Shown here: positions 8,618-17,784 of the stretch, in pieces
How positions within the stretch are numbered: position 1 is the stretch's first letter
Layout of the letters: each line of letters begins with the position of its first letter
Assembly (NCBI RefSeq): GCF_002797675.1
Contig: NZ_PGEX01000001.1
Coordinates: 310,001 to 374,000 of the forward strand
DNA length: 64,000 nt
Source of the DNA: Hallerella succinigenes
GTDB taxonomy: Bacteria > Fibrobacterota > Fibrobacteria > Fibrobacterales > Fibrobacteraceae
Reading direction: 5' to 3'
Notes under the pieces: generated by a model
Database searches by the model: none
Seen by the model: the letters and a program-made list of their open reading frames with translations, nothing else
Told to the model about the DNA's origin: nothing
Made by a program: the position numbers and the translations under genes

Positions 8618-8772
8618 AGGCCCTTTCCTTCCCCTTTAAATAACTTTTCAACGATTTGAAGTCAAGATTTTCTATTTTATCAAATTGAAATTAGATTAAA
8701 AATAGAGGATTGATACCCAAGAGAGCCTATAAATTTACAGAATTTGAAAAAAATTTGGGCGTGAAATTGAAC

Positions 8773-8792
8773 AAGATGGCTCTCGCCATCTT
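8773..8792 (-). terminator. hairpin after the DUF4832 gene (weak terminator)
   Basis: A perfect 8-bp stem AAGATGGC/GCCATCTT with a four-base loop lies 35-54 bp beyond the stop of the DUF4832 gene. The tail on that strand is only partly T-rich, so termination strength is uncertain. Confidence 0.4.
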
Positions 8793-8826
8793 CCTTCCTG
8801 CAAAAATGCTTTGGAATCAAAGCCAT

Positions 8827-10515
8827 TCAAAAAGAAGAACCGTTCATGCGGTAAAGCAACTTTCCGTTGTGAACAACAGCATTCCAATGTTTTTTGACTT
8901 CTTGAATGCGAACAAAGTTGTTCTGAATCGAAGAATGCAACTTGGACCGAGCAATAGGCCGTGCAATAGAACTTTTTACGTTGTTATCGACAGTTACATC
9001 GCCGATAAACAACACCGGTTCCTCGAAACAGTGATAGGCGGAGACTTTTCCATTTGCAAAAGCGATATTTTCCACATTCAAGAAAACGTGGTAATTTCCA
9101 TTGTCAAGAGAAGTCGGAACCGAAATATCAAGTTCATGATTTCCGTCAAAAGTCGTCAAGGTATCCCCGCCGGAAATGGAAATTTTCCGGCTGAATACAT
9201 TTCTAAAATCCAAATTCGGCAGCTCATAATCGAACTCAAAAGGGCAAACATCGAGCATACTCGAATCCATGTTTTGAACAAAGACGACTTTTGCAGCGAC
9301 TTGACGGGTTAAATTTCCAAAGCCCACATTCTGAATGCGAAGCTTCGCTAAAAAAATTCCATCGTCGCCGATCGTATCGAGAAGTACGGATTCCCTTAAA
9401 ACATAGCGGTAACCTAAGTGATCGTCGATGTATTTAAAACCGGTAACCGAGGAATCGTATTCAAAGTCCTTACCTTGGAACTTGACGTTTTTCCATGAAT
9501 CAATCAATTCATGATTCCAGGCGATATTTAAATAACTTGTATGAGTCCGATAACCTTCGTAAGATAAATACTCCGGAGTGTTGATGACCTTGTAACCGGA
9601 AGCAGTTGTTAAGGCTTCCCCACCGTAAGGCGTGTGAACACTGTATTTTTCGAGCCAGGCGACGCCCTCTTCACGGCAAATCGATGTAGCGCAGTCCGCG
9701 CCCCAAGTTCCATAATCGTATTCGGTTCCCAAATAGCCATCGTTGAACATTCCCACGCGGTAAAGCGTATCGCCTTTCGCTTTTGCAATTCTTTGAAACG
9801 CATCGCCTTCGATGTAAAAATCTACTCCCCAATTTTCAAATCCCAGCACAGCGGCGGAATAGTTAGCGGTTCTAGTCAGTATTTTTAGTTCAGATGGGGT
9901 ATTTCGAAGCATCAGATTTACCGCTTCTGCAACACGGGGATAAGTGATGCTCGTATCGCTGTGCATTTCGCCGTATGCTCCGTGCATGCCCATTTCGAGA
10001 GCGAGAATCACATCCGTATTTTTGGATAACACAGGCGCAAGCTGCTCCACATGGCGCAAAACCCATTTGTGTTCGGGAGTCACATTCCTTCTACCATTAA
10101 ACCAAGGATCGTAACAAATGCGAACTATCACAAAGCCGCCATGATTACGGACATTGTCAAAAGTGGATTGAAGAGCATTCAAAGCGTCTTCGGTCAAATC
10201 TTGCGAAAAGCCCCAAGTCGTATCTCTTTTACCACCCGTGGAATCGATATTTATCCACGCTCGACTGCTAAATTCACTGATATCCGCACGCAAATGCAAA
10301 AGCTTGGGAGGATTTGTGACCGCCGTATTTCCGAACGGTTTTAAATGCAGTCCGCGATGATTATAAAATCCTCGATCAAAATTGGAAAGCGTTTGCCGCA
10401 CATCTGTCGAATCGATTTTCTGCAAAACAAGTCCTGCTGCCCAAAGCGGTAACATTCCCCCAAGCACAAGCAAGATAATCACCCATTTTGCAAAACAAAG
10501 GCTCTTTGTCCACAT
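8827..10515 (-). CDS. secreted DUF4874/DUF4832 protein
   Basis: This 562-residue protein has an N-terminal hydrophobic segment (about 9-27) that looks like a signal peptide or anchor. A DUF4874-like region (about 45-210) follows; it reads as a TIM-barrel-like glycoside-hydrolase fold with FVIVRICYDPWFNGRRNVTP and ILALEMGMHGAYGEMHS. A DUF4832-like C-terminal half contains NIAWNHELIDSWKN. Families with this pair are found in polysaccharide-degrading or exopolysaccharide loci, but their enzyme activity is not established. Glu and Asp residues in the barrel strands could be catalytic. The start lies next to the remains of an acyltransferase gene on the same strand. Confidence 0.75.
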   Translation of the reverse strand: MWTKSLCFAKWVIILLVLGGMLPLWAAGLVLQKIDSTDVRQTLSNFDRGFYNHRGLHLKPFGNTAVTNPPKLLHLRADISEFSSRAWINIDSTGGKRDTTWGFSQDLTEDALNALQSTFDNVRNHGGFVIVRICYDPWFNGRRNVTPEHKWVLRHVEQLAPVLSKNTDVILALEMGMHGAYGEMHSDTSITYPRVAEAVNLMLRNTPSELKILTRTANYSAAVLGFENWGVDFYIEGDAFQRIAKAKGDTLYRVGMFNDGYLGTEYDYGTWGADCATSICREEGVAWLEKYSVHTPYGGEALTTASGYKVINTPEYLSYEGYRTHTSYLNIAWNHELIDSWKNVKFQGKDFEYDSSVTGFKYIDDHLGYRYVLRESVLLDTIGDDGIFLAKLRIQNVGFGNLTRQVAAKVVFVQNMDSSMLDVCPFEFDYELPNLDFRNVFSRKISISGGDTLTTFDGNHELDISVPTSLDNGNYHVFLNVENIAFANGKVSAYHCFEEPVLFIGDVTVDNNVKSSIARPIARSKLHSSIQNNFVRIQEVKKHWNAVVHNGKLLYRMNGSSF

Positions 10516-10517
10516 AC

Positions 10518-10850
10518 TTACAATATATCCTTTTTTGCAGAAAACGAGATTCCCGACGCCACAAGGAACGTCGTCGGCTGAAAGTTCCCCAAGAAATATT
10601 CATTCGGCTTCACCCGTTCCAGCGAATAGAACGTAGAAGACGCAAAGGCAAAAGCCCACGAAGCCACCGCCGCCGCGTACAAAAAGGCTCTCGACCGCAA
10701 ATTCAAACCGTAATGCGAAAGGTAAAAGCCTGTCAGGTAAAAACCCGCAAAAGTCGTACAGCCCTGAATGCGAATATTCCTGTACAGGGTAAAATCCGCA
10801 AACATTTCAAGCAAATGGTTCGCCATCGGCAGCTACAAGCCGAAGTACAT
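10518..10850 (-). pseudogene. remnant of an acyltransferase-3 family membrane protein
   Basis: The minus-strand frame encodes about 100 residues resembling the C-terminal membrane helices of acyltransferase-3 proteins: FAGFYLTGFYLSHYGL, then a helix, then FYSLERVKPNEYFLGNFQPTTFLVAS. The same frame continues upstream as NFTAMYFGL before an in-frame TAG near 10832-10834. The conserved N-terminal catalytic half is missing. Such enzymes O-acetylate sugars and often sit beside polysaccharide genes such as the downstream DUF4832 gene. Read as a decayed gene. A short intact protein of unknown role is the alternative. Confidence 0.45.
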
Positions 10851-10882
10851 CGCCGTAAAGTTCTCGTTTTTTGAATTCCATC

Positions 10883-11053
10883 TTATCGATTCCACCCGGA
10901 ATGACCATCGCCATACGAAATGGAATCGTAGTCATCCAAGGAATCATTTGCCCCGTATGAATGTTTTATGGGCATTTTTTTACGAGATTTCTTTTTATGA
11001 ACAGGAGCAGCGCCATTCTGCGTTGTGACTTTATTTTCGTCTTCATTCGCCAT
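10883..11053 (-). CDS. small basic protein, 56 residues (uncertain)
   Basis: Not recognised. The frame encodes a hydrophilic peptide with a basic middle (HKKKSRKKMPIKH) and an acidic, Asp/Ser/Tyr/Gly-rich end. The ATG is preceded by TATTTT at -12 to -7, the same arrangement seen at several accepted genes, which is the main argument that it is expressed. It is divergent from the flavodiiron gene with 38 bp between the starts. It could also be unrelated sequence upstream of the acyltransferase remnant. Confidence 0.35.
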   Translation of the reverse strand: MANEDENKVTTQNGAAPVHKKKSRKKMPIKHSYGANDSLDDYDSISYGDGHSGWNR

Positions 11054-11059
11054 GCAAAA

Positions 11060-11065
11060 AAAATA
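11060..11065 (-). promoter_or_regulatory. putative leaderless -10 element
   Basis: TATTTT at -12 to -7 of the small gene starting at 11053. Confidence 0.35.
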
Positions 11066-11091
11066 AATATTTTTACTCACGAGGTAATATT

Positions 11092-12249
11092 GTGAAGAAT
11101 TTGAGTGAGAACATCCAGTACATTGGCGTTGACGATACCGACATCGACTTGTTCGAAGGCCAATACGTCGTGCCTGCAGGCATGGCATACAACTCTTTTT
11201 TGATCCAAGACGAAAAGATCGCGGTCACCGATACGGTAGATTTTCGCAAGGTCGCTGACTGGGAAGCTAACCTTGAAAAGGCTCTTGCTGGCCGCAAGCC
11301 CGACTACCTGATCATTCACCATTTGGAACCGGATCACGCCGGCGGAATCACGCGCTTTGTGGAATTGTACCCCGAAGTGACAATCGTCGCGAGTGCAAAG
11401 GCTTTCGCCATGCTCCCGCAGTTCATGGAACTCCCTGCAGAAACCAAAAAGCTCGCCGTCAAGGATGGCGACACGCTTTCCCTCGGCATGCATACCCTGC
11501 AGTTCTTTACCGCCCCGATGGTCCACTGGCCAGAAGTCATCTTTAGCTTTGAACAGAGCGAAAAGGTGCTCTTTTCCGCAGACGCCTTCGGCAAATTCGG
11601 CGTGTACGACGCCGATCCAGATGACTGGGCATGTGAAGCCCGCCGATACTACTTTAACATTGTCGGCAAGTACGGCGCCCAGGTGCAGGCCGTTCTTAAA
11701 AAAGTGGCGCCTCTCGGAGTCCAAACGATTTGCCCACTCCACGGACCCGTTCTCGCCGAAAATTTGGAATATTACTTGGGCAAGTACAACACCTGGAGCA
11801 GTTACGTCCCCGAAGACAAGGGCGTTCTTATCGCCTTTACCTCGATTTACGGGCATACCGCCAAGGCAGCCGAAGTCCTTGCCAAGGAACTGGAAACAGC
11901 CGGAGTCGAAAAAGTTGTGGTTTCGGATCTCGCCCGCAGCGACATGGCGGAAGTGCTTGAAGACGCTTTCCGCTACGACCGCATGGTGGTCATGGCCCCG
12001 ACTTACGATGCAGGCGTTTTTCCGGTGATGGAAGAATTCTTGAACCACCTAAAATCGAAAAACTACAGCAACCGCAAAGTGGGCGTTGTCGAAAACGGCT
12101 CCTGGGCTCCCATGGCCGCAAAGAAAATGACAGAAGCTCTTTCCGCCATGAAGAAAATTACTTTATGCGAAACCACGGTGAGCATCAAGAGTGCCCTGAA
12201 TGCGGATTCCACCGCGGCGCTGAAGCAGCTTGCGAAGGAATTGGTGTAA
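11092..12249 (+). CDS. flavodiiron protein (A-type flavoprotein, FprA family)
   Basis: This 385-residue protein starts at GTG behind GAGGT. The N-terminal metallo-beta-lactamase domain carries the di-iron signature HxExDH (His77, Glu79, Asp81, His82 in HHLEPDH) and a later ligand in CPLHGP. The C-terminal flavodoxin domain (about 247-385) has the FMN loop TSIYGHTAKAAEVL. Such proteins reduce O2 to water, or NO to N2O, without making superoxide, and protect anaerobes. No fused rubredoxin is present, so electrons must come from a separate carrier. It is a single-gene unit in the cytoplasm. Confidence 0.92.
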   Translation: MKNLSENIQYIGVDDTDIDLFEGQYVVPAGMAYNSFLIQDEKIAVTDTVDFRKVADWEANLEKALAGRKPDYLIIHHLEPDHAGGITRFVELYPEVTIVASAKAFAMLPQFMELPAETKKLAVKDGDTLSLGMHTLQFFTAPMVHWPEVIFSFEQSEKVLFSADAFGKFGVYDADPDDWACEARRYYFNIVGKYGAQVQAVLKKVAPLGVQTICPLHGPVLAENLEYYLGKYNTWSSYVPEDKGVLIAFTSIYGHTAKAAEVLAKELETAGVEKVVVSDLARSDMAEVLEDAFRYDRMVVMAPTYDAGVFPVMEEFLNHLKSKNYSNRKVGVVENGSWAPMAAKKMTEALSAMKKITLCETTVSIKSALNADSTAALKQLAKELV

Positions 12250-12430
12250 AGCCTAGGGGTTACTTGCGAAAGCGAGCGCCCCAAACCTTGTGTTGAGTCA
12301 TATACGGCTTTCTGCAACCGAAGGCAGACTTTCCTCCGGCGACATCTGATTTTTAACCGCATGCGTTTGTGACGTTTCTTATTTTTGATGCGAACATACA
12401 CGCTTAAAATTCTCTCTAAGAAGATAAATA

Positions 12431-13687
12431 ATGATACTTGTTCTCATCATGCTCATCGGGCTTCTACTTCTGATTCTCTACACCTATTTCCGTAAGTATT
12501 CTCTTCGACAAATTCTACACATGTGCGGACAAGGCATTTTTACCACAAGAGGAATTCTTCGTTTATTTATAATGCTCGGTATATTGACCGCCTTGTGGCG
12601 CGCAAGCGGAACGATTCCTCTTTTAGTCAATTATTCGTTGCACTTGATTCACCCCGAAGCCTTTTTACTCATCGCATTTCTGTTAAACGGTGCCATGTCA
12701 CTTTTAACGGGGACCGCTCTTGGTACGGCCGCAACGATCGGAGTCATCTGTGCCAGTGCTGGGCACGCTCTCGGGATTTCTCCCTGTTGGACAGGAGGCG
12801 CCATTCTTGCCGGGGCCTATTTCGGGAACCGACTTTCACCGATTTCTTCCATGGCTCTTCTTACGGCAAATCTGACGCAAACCGATATTTATAAAAACGT
12901 GCATCGAATGCTTCGAACGACCTGGCTTCCGCTGTTGCTCAGCTGCGGCATTTATTTGACTGTTGGTTTCAGCGGAATTTTTCAAAGTGATTCAGGAAAT
13001 TTTTCTGCAGCAGATTGGCAAAGCCTTTTCGCTAGAGAATGTTCCCTTTCGCTGTGGAGTGTCTTGCCCGCCGTCTTGATGCTTGCGCTTTCGATTTTCA
13101 AAGTCCGATCTTCACGTGTTTTGCTGCTCAGCGCCTGTGCGGCGATCCCAGTCGCATTCTTTGCGGAAGGACATTCCTGGTCGAGCCTTTTGAAAATGCT
13201 GGTCTTTGGCTACACGTCTTCTGTGCCGGAGCTTTCCAAGATGATGAATGGAGGCGGACTCGTTTCGATGAAGAATGTTTTTTGCATCGTCCTGATCGCA
13301 GGCTGCTTTGGCGGAATTTTCAAAGGGACCGGGATGCTTTCGCCGCTTCAAGGCTTCATTTTCAAGATTTCACAAAAGTCAAATTCTTTTTTCGCTAAAC
13401 TTTTAACCTCGATTTTTGTAGCCTGCATTACATGCAATCAGACGCTGACCATTATTTTGACGCATCAGCTGTCAGAAAATATTCCGAGTCAAGATCCAGC
13501 GTTGGATCTTTATGATTCCGCTGTTATCGTAATTGCGCTTGTCCCGTGGTCCGTAGCCACAGCCATGATTTTATCGCTAGCAGGGACGCCCTCTTCATCG
13601 GTTCTATGCGCTTGTTTCCTTTACCTTCTCCCGCTTTCTCATCTTGTCCATTTTGGATGGCGAGCACAAGGACACAGTAAACTTTAG
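12431..13687 (+). CDS. NhaC-type Na+/H+ antiporter family protein
   Basis: This 418-residue inner-membrane protein has about ten to twelve hydrophobic segments. Two Gly/Ser/Thr-rich re-entrant stretches are typical of the NhaC/ion transporter superfamily: GAMSLLTGTALGTAATIGV and GGAILAGAYFGNRLSPISS. ACITCNQTLTIILTHQL forms a third conserved segment. The substrate is probably Na+ or a small amine or amino acid exchanged for H+; the sequence alone does not settle this. The 181 bp upstream hold no obvious gene. It converges with the yeiH-like gene. Confidence 0.8.
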   Translation: MILVLIMLIGLLLLILYTYFRKYSLRQILHMCGQGIFTTRGILRLFIMLGILTALWRASGTIPLLVNYSLHLIHPEAFLLIAFLLNGAMSLLTGTALGTAATIGVICASAGHALGISPCWTGGAILAGAYFGNRLSPISSMALLTANLTQTDIYKNVHRMLRTTWLPLLLSCGIYLTVGFSGIFQSDSGNFSAADWQSLFARECSLSLWSVLPAVLMLALSIFKVRSSRVLLLSACAAIPVAFFAEGHSWSSLLKMLVFGYTSSVPELSKMMNGGGLVSMKNVFCIVLIAGCFGGIFKGTGMLSPLQGFIFKISQKSNSFFAKLLTSIFVACITCNQTLTIILTHQLSENIPSQDPALDLYDSAVIVIALVPWSVATAMILSLAGTPSSSVLCACFLYLLPLSHLVHFGWRAQGHSKL

Positions 13688-13691
13688 TTTC

Positions 13692-13710
13692 CTTGTTCTC
13701 GCGAGGCAAG
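13692..13710. terminator. possible hairpin between converging genes
   Basis: CTTG and CAAG arms enclose a CTC..GAG inner stem with small bulges, between the NhaC-type and yeiH-like stops. The T-run is short, so this is tentative. Confidence 0.3.
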
Positions 13711-13726
13711 AAATATGACCAAGAGC

Positions 13727-14800
13727 TTAGATTAGAACCGGAGCGAGGTATTTGGCGAGCGCATAACCGCCCAAAACAAGCCAGACATACAGAATCGTCG
13801 CCAAAATGAACGGTTTCGGTCCTGCCTGTTTGAATTTGTCAAAACTCGTTTCCGTTCCAAGTGCCGTCATTGCCATCGAAAGGAAGAACGTATCCACTGT
13901 TTCGATTCCGTGCAACAAAGTCGGACTCAAGAAATCAAACGAATTGAAAATCACCACGGCGAGGAATCCGAACGCAAACCATGGCACGGCGATTTTCTTT
14001 TTTCCCGCTTTGCCGTCTGTATCTCCCAAACGGCCAGCCACAAAAAAGGCGAGCACGAGCAAAACCGGCACCAGATACATCACACGGATCATCTTCACAA
14101 TGATCGCATTGCTTGCGATGACCGCATCTCCCGTACCGTTGCCAGCCCCCACCGCATGCGCCACTTCATGAATCGTCGAACCGATATAAAGCCCAGCCTG
14201 TTCCGGCAAAAGGTCCAAAACGCCATTGCGGTAAAGAATCGGGTAGAGGAACATCGAAAGCGTTCCAAAGAGCACGACCGTCGAAACGGCGACCGCCGTC
14301 TTGTAAGGCTTGGTCTTTAACGCCGCTTCCGCCCCAAGAACCGCAGCCGCACCGCAGATTGCACTTCCGCAAGACGTGAGCATCGCCGTTTCCTTGTCCA
14401 TCTTCAGCAAGCGCGAACCGATCAAGTATCCACCGCCAAGCGTTACTATCACAATGATCGCATCAATCACCAAAGCAGGCGCGCCAACCCCCACAATCTG
14501 CGTTAAAGTCAACCGGAAGCCGTACAGCACAATCCCCAAACGCAAAATCTTTTTCGAACAAAAGGCAACGCCCGAAGTCCAAGAGCTCGGCATCCCCTTT
14601 CGAAGCGTATTCGCATACACAATCCCGAGCAAAAGTCCCACAATCAGCGGACTTAAAGAAAGCGCCTTGACCGCAGGAATTCCGGCGATGACAAAAGCCA
14701 CGCCCGTGATGAGGGCTATCCAAAGAATCCCATGAAAAAAGTCCATTTTATCTTTGCCAAGCATATTCACCTCGCTTGCTAGCTTCATTTTGCAAAACAA
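13727..14800 (-). CDS. yeiH: YeiH-family putative sulfate/sulfite exporter (UPF0324)
   Basis: This 357-residue protein has about ten membrane helices. Family-typical stretches include SPLIVGLLLGIVYAN, LRLGIVLYGFRLT, TSCGSAICGAAAVLGAEAALK and STIHEVAHAVGAG. UPF0324/YeiH proteins are thought to export sulfite or related sulfonates. It lies downstream of a LysR gene and a SulP permease on the same strand, which supports a role in sulfur-oxyanion balance. The first of several possible starts is used; the methionine at residue 13 or 19 could also serve. Confidence 0.88.
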   Translation of the reverse strand: MFCKMKLASEVNMLGKDKMDFFHGILWIALITGVAFVIAGIPAVKALSLSPLIVGLLLGIVYANTLRKGMPSSWTSGVAFCSKKILRLGIVLYGFRLTLTQIVGVGAPALVIDAIIVIVTLGGGYLIGSRLLKMDKETAMLTSCGSAICGAAAVLGAEAALKTKPYKTAVAVSTVVLFGTLSMFLYPILYRNGVLDLLPEQAGLYIGSTIHEVAHAVGAGNGTGDAVIASNAIIVKMIRVMYLVPVLLVLAFFVAGRLGDTDGKAGKKKIAVPWFAFGFLAVVIFNSFDFLSPTLLHGIETVDTFFLSMAMTALGTETSFDKFKQAGPKPFILATILYVWLVLGGYALAKYLAPVLI

Positions 14801-14850
14801 AACTTAGCAAGAGATCCTTTTAGCGGGAAGTCTCCACTTTGGAATAGTCC

Positions 14851-14866
14851 ATAATCATTTGGTTAT
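14851..14866. promoter_or_regulatory. candidate LysR-type operator before yeiH
   Basis: ATAATCATTTGGTTAT is an interrupted palindrome (ATAA-N8-TTAT) in the 67-bp gap between the LysR stop and the yeiH start. On the minus strand it reads ATAACCAAATGATTAT and resembles ATAACTAAAAGTAAT at the start of the LysR gene. Confidence 0.3.
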
Positions 14867-14867
14867 A

Positions 14868-15764
14868 CTAAAGTTCTTTTTTGAAACGATTGACGAACTC
14901 AATAAAAGTCTGCACCAACGCCGGAGATTTGCCAAGCCTTTCCAAGCAAGAGAAGTACCGCGGCATCGAAAAGCTTGTAATGTCCACTACTTTGAACGTT
15001 CCCTGCAAGAGTTCCCGGTTGATCGCCCGCACAGAAACGATTCCTGCCGCATGGGAATTTTCCAAGTATCGTTTGATGCTTTCGGTACTGCCCAGCTGCA
15101 TTTGAACATTCAAATCGCCAAAAGAAATTCCCCGCGACTCTAGCGCATGCTGAATGACTTCGAGAGTCCCCGATCCGTCTTCACGCAAAACGAGCGGTGT
15201 CACCTTCAACTCGTTCAAGCTGATTTCATCTCGCCGCGTCAAAGGGTTTTTCACATGCGCCACCAGAACGAGTTCATCTTTTAAGAAAGGCGTTACCCGA
15301 AGTCCTGCAGGTTCCGCATTGCTTTCAATAAAGCCCAGATCGATTTGACGTTCTCGCAGAGCATTTTCGATGACCGTCGAATTTTCGTTCTGCAAAGAGA
15401 TGGTAACCTGGGGAAATTTTTCGTTGAACTTGGCTAGAATCGGCGGAAGAATGTACTGGGCGATTGTCGTACTCGCGCCCAACCGAAGCGTTCCCGCATG
15501 CTTTTGCTGCAAAAGTCCAAGCTCGTAATTCAACGCCTCATACGATTCCAGGATCTGTTCTGCATATTTTAAGAAGACTTCCCCTTCGCGCGTCAAAAGA
15601 AGCTTGGAACCGGCCCGTTCAAAAAGGCGAACCTTCACATCTTCTTCCAGTTCATGAATCCGTTTGGTTACAGCAGGCTGACTGATACCGAAACGCTTTG
15701 CCGTCTGCGAAAAATTCAACAGCCGTGCTGCCATCACAAAAACTTGGAGCTTCAAATCGTTCAT
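14868..15764 (-). CDS. LysR-family transcriptional regulator (CysL/YeiE-like)
   Basis: This 298-residue protein has an N-terminal winged HTH (LLNFSQTAKRFGISQPAVTKRIHELE, residues 14-39, shown in part) and a substrate-binding domain from about residue 90 (LRLGASTTIAQYILPPILA). The LRLGAS-TTI segment and the genetic link to YeiH match YeiE/CysL-type regulators that respond to sulfur or sulfite status. It lies between the SulP permease (32 bp upstream) and yeiH on the same strand, so it may be co-transcribed and control both. The effector is not evident from the sequence. Confidence 0.9.
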   Translation of the reverse strand: MNDLKLQVFVMAARLLNFSQTAKRFGISQPAVTKRIHELEEDVKVRLFERAGSKLLLTREGEVFLKYAEQILESYEALNYELGLLQQKHAGTLRLGASTTIAQYILPPILAKFNEKFPQVTISLQNENSTVIENALRERQIDLGFIESNAEPAGLRVTPFLKDELVLVAHVKNPLTRRDEISLNELKVTPLVLREDGSGTLEVIQHALESRGISFGDLNVQMQLGSTESIKRYLENSHAAGIVSVRAINRELLQGTFKVVDITSFSMPRYFSCLERLGKSPALVQTFIEFVNRFKKEL

Positions 15765-15777
15765 AACTAAAAGTAAT
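15763..15777. promoter_or_regulatory. candidate LysR-type operator at the regulator's own start
   Basis: ATAACTAAAAGTAAT overlaps the start codon region of the LysR gene and is similar to the site before yeiH. It may serve autoregulation. Confidence 0.25.
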
Positions 15778-15796
15778 AGTCACTCACAACCGTTTC

Positions 15797-17713
15797 CTAT
15801 TTCTTCATCCACGGGAAGATCTTGTTCATCATCGAGTGGAAAGTATCCTTCTTGTCGAGAACCTTCGGAATGTCCATCGCCTGCGTTTCCGAAATGGTTT
15901 CCGCGATGACTTCGGTCGTTTCTTCTGCAATCTTTGCATTTGCATTTTCCGGCACCCACGGCTGTTGCACGTTGCGTTCCCAATCCACACTCGGCGTAGT
16001 CGGAGCTGCGGCAACGATCGGAAGGCCGAGAATTTCACGGGCGCGATTCAGAGCGGCGTCAATATTTGCAAGCACGTTCTGTTCACCGATATCCCTTAAA
16101 ACTCCCGCCTTCGAAAGTGCAACGATCGGCTGGGAATGCACACCGGAAAGCAAAAGCTGCGTTCCCTGGGCACGGCACTTCATAAGCAAGCCTTCGATCA
16201 TCTGAATGCCCGCAGCATCGATCGACGGCACCTGACGCATACGAAGCACCAAAATCTTCGGGTGAGAGCTAGTCATATCCAATGCGGTCTTGAACTTTTC
16301 TACCGCACCAAAGAAGAGCGAACCCATGATTTCGAACACGGCAACACCCTGCGGAACCTGACGGCTAGCAATGTTGTTCGGGTCCGCCAGTTCTTCATCG
16401 TGCTCCTGAAGTTCCTGCGTCACACATTCTACTTCAGCCACATCCGACATGCGACGGATAAAGAAAATCGCCGCAAGCAGCACACCGACTTCGATTGCAA
16501 TCGTCAAATCCATCACCACGGTCAGCGCAAACGTCACCAAAAGAACCGTGACATCGCTCTTCGGAGCGCCCTTCACCAGCTTCACAAAGTTCTTATAACC
16601 ACACATGTTGAAAGCCACCTGGAAAAGCACCGCAGCGAGAGCCGCCATCGGAATCATTTCCGCATACTTACCAAAGATCAGCATGATGAGCAAAAGAATC
16701 ACCGCATGCACCAAACCGGAAATCGGGCTCACCGCACCGTTCTTGATGTTCGTCGCGGTACGGGCAATCGCACCCGTCGCCGGAATACCGCCAAAGATCG
16801 GAGAAAGCACATTTGCAATACCCTGACCGACAAGTTCCGTATTCGAACGGTGACGCGTACCCGTCATACCGTCCGCCACGACTGCGGAAAGGAGGGATTC
16901 AATCGCACCGAGAATCGCGATCGTAAGCGCCGGTTGGAACACCTGACGCATCATATCCAAACTGATGTTCGGCAAATGCGGAACCGGGAAACCCGTCGGA
17001 ATGGAATTTTTGGAACCGATGGTCATCACGCCATGTGTTTCATCCCAGCCAAGAACCTTCACAATCACGGTCGCCACGATAATCGCAATCAAGGAGCCCG
17101 GAATCTTCGTCGTAATCTTCGGCCAAACAAGGCAAATCGCCAAAGCCACTACACCGATCAACACCGAGAAGACGTTCGTCGTCATGAGCGACTTTGCATA
17201 AAGAGCGAGCTTGCCAATCGCATCTGCCGGTTCCGAAACGCCTGCGCCAAACTGCAAACCCAAAAAGTTCGGAACCTGACCCAGAGCGATGATAATCGCA
17301 ATACCCGCCGTAAAGCCCACCGTCACAGGGAATGGAATAAATTTGATTACCCCGCCAAGCTTTGCCACGCCAAAAATAACCAGCATGACGCCCGCCATAA
17401 GCGTCGCCGTCGCAAGGCCATCGTAACCGTATTTCGCCACGATGCCGTAAACAATCACAATGAAAGCGCCCGTCGGACCGCCTATCTGGAAACGGCTACC
17501 GCCAAAGAACGAAATAGCAAAGCCCGCAATAATCGCCGTATAAAGCCCCTTTTCCGGACCCACGCCCGAAGCGATCGCGAATGCAATCGCAAGCGGCAAA
17601 GCGAGAATGCCGACAATCAAACCGGACATCAAATCCTGGGTGAATTTTTGCTTGGAGTATCCCTTGCGCAGGGATTTAAAAAGTTCTGGTGTATAATGGG
17701 GCAGCATTGACAT
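15797..17713 (-). CDS. SulP-family anion permease with STAS domain
   Basis: This 638-residue protein has a SulP transport core (about 30-430), with the opening motif DLMSGLIVGILALPLAIAFAIASGV (shown from residue 27), QIGGPTGAFIVIV and ATGAIARTATNIKNGAVSP. A STAS domain (about 455-560) contains LRMRQVPSIDAAGIQMIEGL. A tail of about 80 residues follows. The family imports sulfate, bicarbonate or other anions. Its position upstream of a CysL-like regulator and YeiH favours sulfate or a related sulfur oxyanion. A TAAATT element precedes the ATG closely and no clear ribosome-binding site is seen. Confidence 0.9.
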   Translation of the reverse strand: MSMLPHYTPELFKSLRKGYSKQKFTQDLMSGLIVGILALPLAIAFAIASGVGPEKGLYTAIIAGFAISFFGGSRFQIGGPTGAFIVIVYGIVAKYGYDGLATATLMAGVMLVIFGVAKLGGVIKFIPFPVTVGFTAGIAIIIALGQVPNFLGLQFGAGVSEPADAIGKLALYAKSLMTTNVFSVLIGVVALAICLVWPKITTKIPGSLIAIIVATVIVKVLGWDETHGVMTIGSKNSIPTGFPVPHLPNISLDMMRQVFQPALTIAILGAIESLLSAVVADGMTGTRHRSNTELVGQGIANVLSPIFGGIPATGAIARTATNIKNGAVSPISGLVHAVILLLIMLIFGKYAEMIPMAALAAVLFQVAFNMCGYKNFVKLVKGAPKSDVTVLLVTFALTVVMDLTIAIEVGVLLAAIFFIRRMSDVAEVECVTQELQEHDEELADPNNIASRQVPQGVAVFEIMGSLFFGAVEKFKTALDMTSSHPKILVLRMRQVPSIDAAGIQMIEGLLMKCRAQGTQLLLSGVHSQPIVALSKAGVLRDIGEQNVLANIDAALNRAREILGLPIVAAAPTTPSVDWERNVQQPWVPENANAKIAEETTEVIAETISETQAMDIPKVLDKKDTFHSMMNKIFPWMKK

Positions 17714-17722
17714 GATGCGCCA

Positions 17723-17728
17723 AATTTA
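17723..17728 (-). promoter_or_regulatory. putative -10 element of the SulP gene
   Basis: TAAATT at -15 to -10 of the start at 17713, implying a leader of only a few bases. Confidence 0.4.
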
Positions 17729-17784
17729 GAAAACGGCACTTTTGTTTTAAAGTGTTTACAAGCTCTTTTTTTTAGGGACGAAAT

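Noticed and set aside
8773-8792. 8-bp hairpin with a GAGA loop resembling DGR target hairpins
   Set aside because: The preceding DUF4832 gene has no duplicate or variable tract in the window; a weak terminator is the simpler reading.
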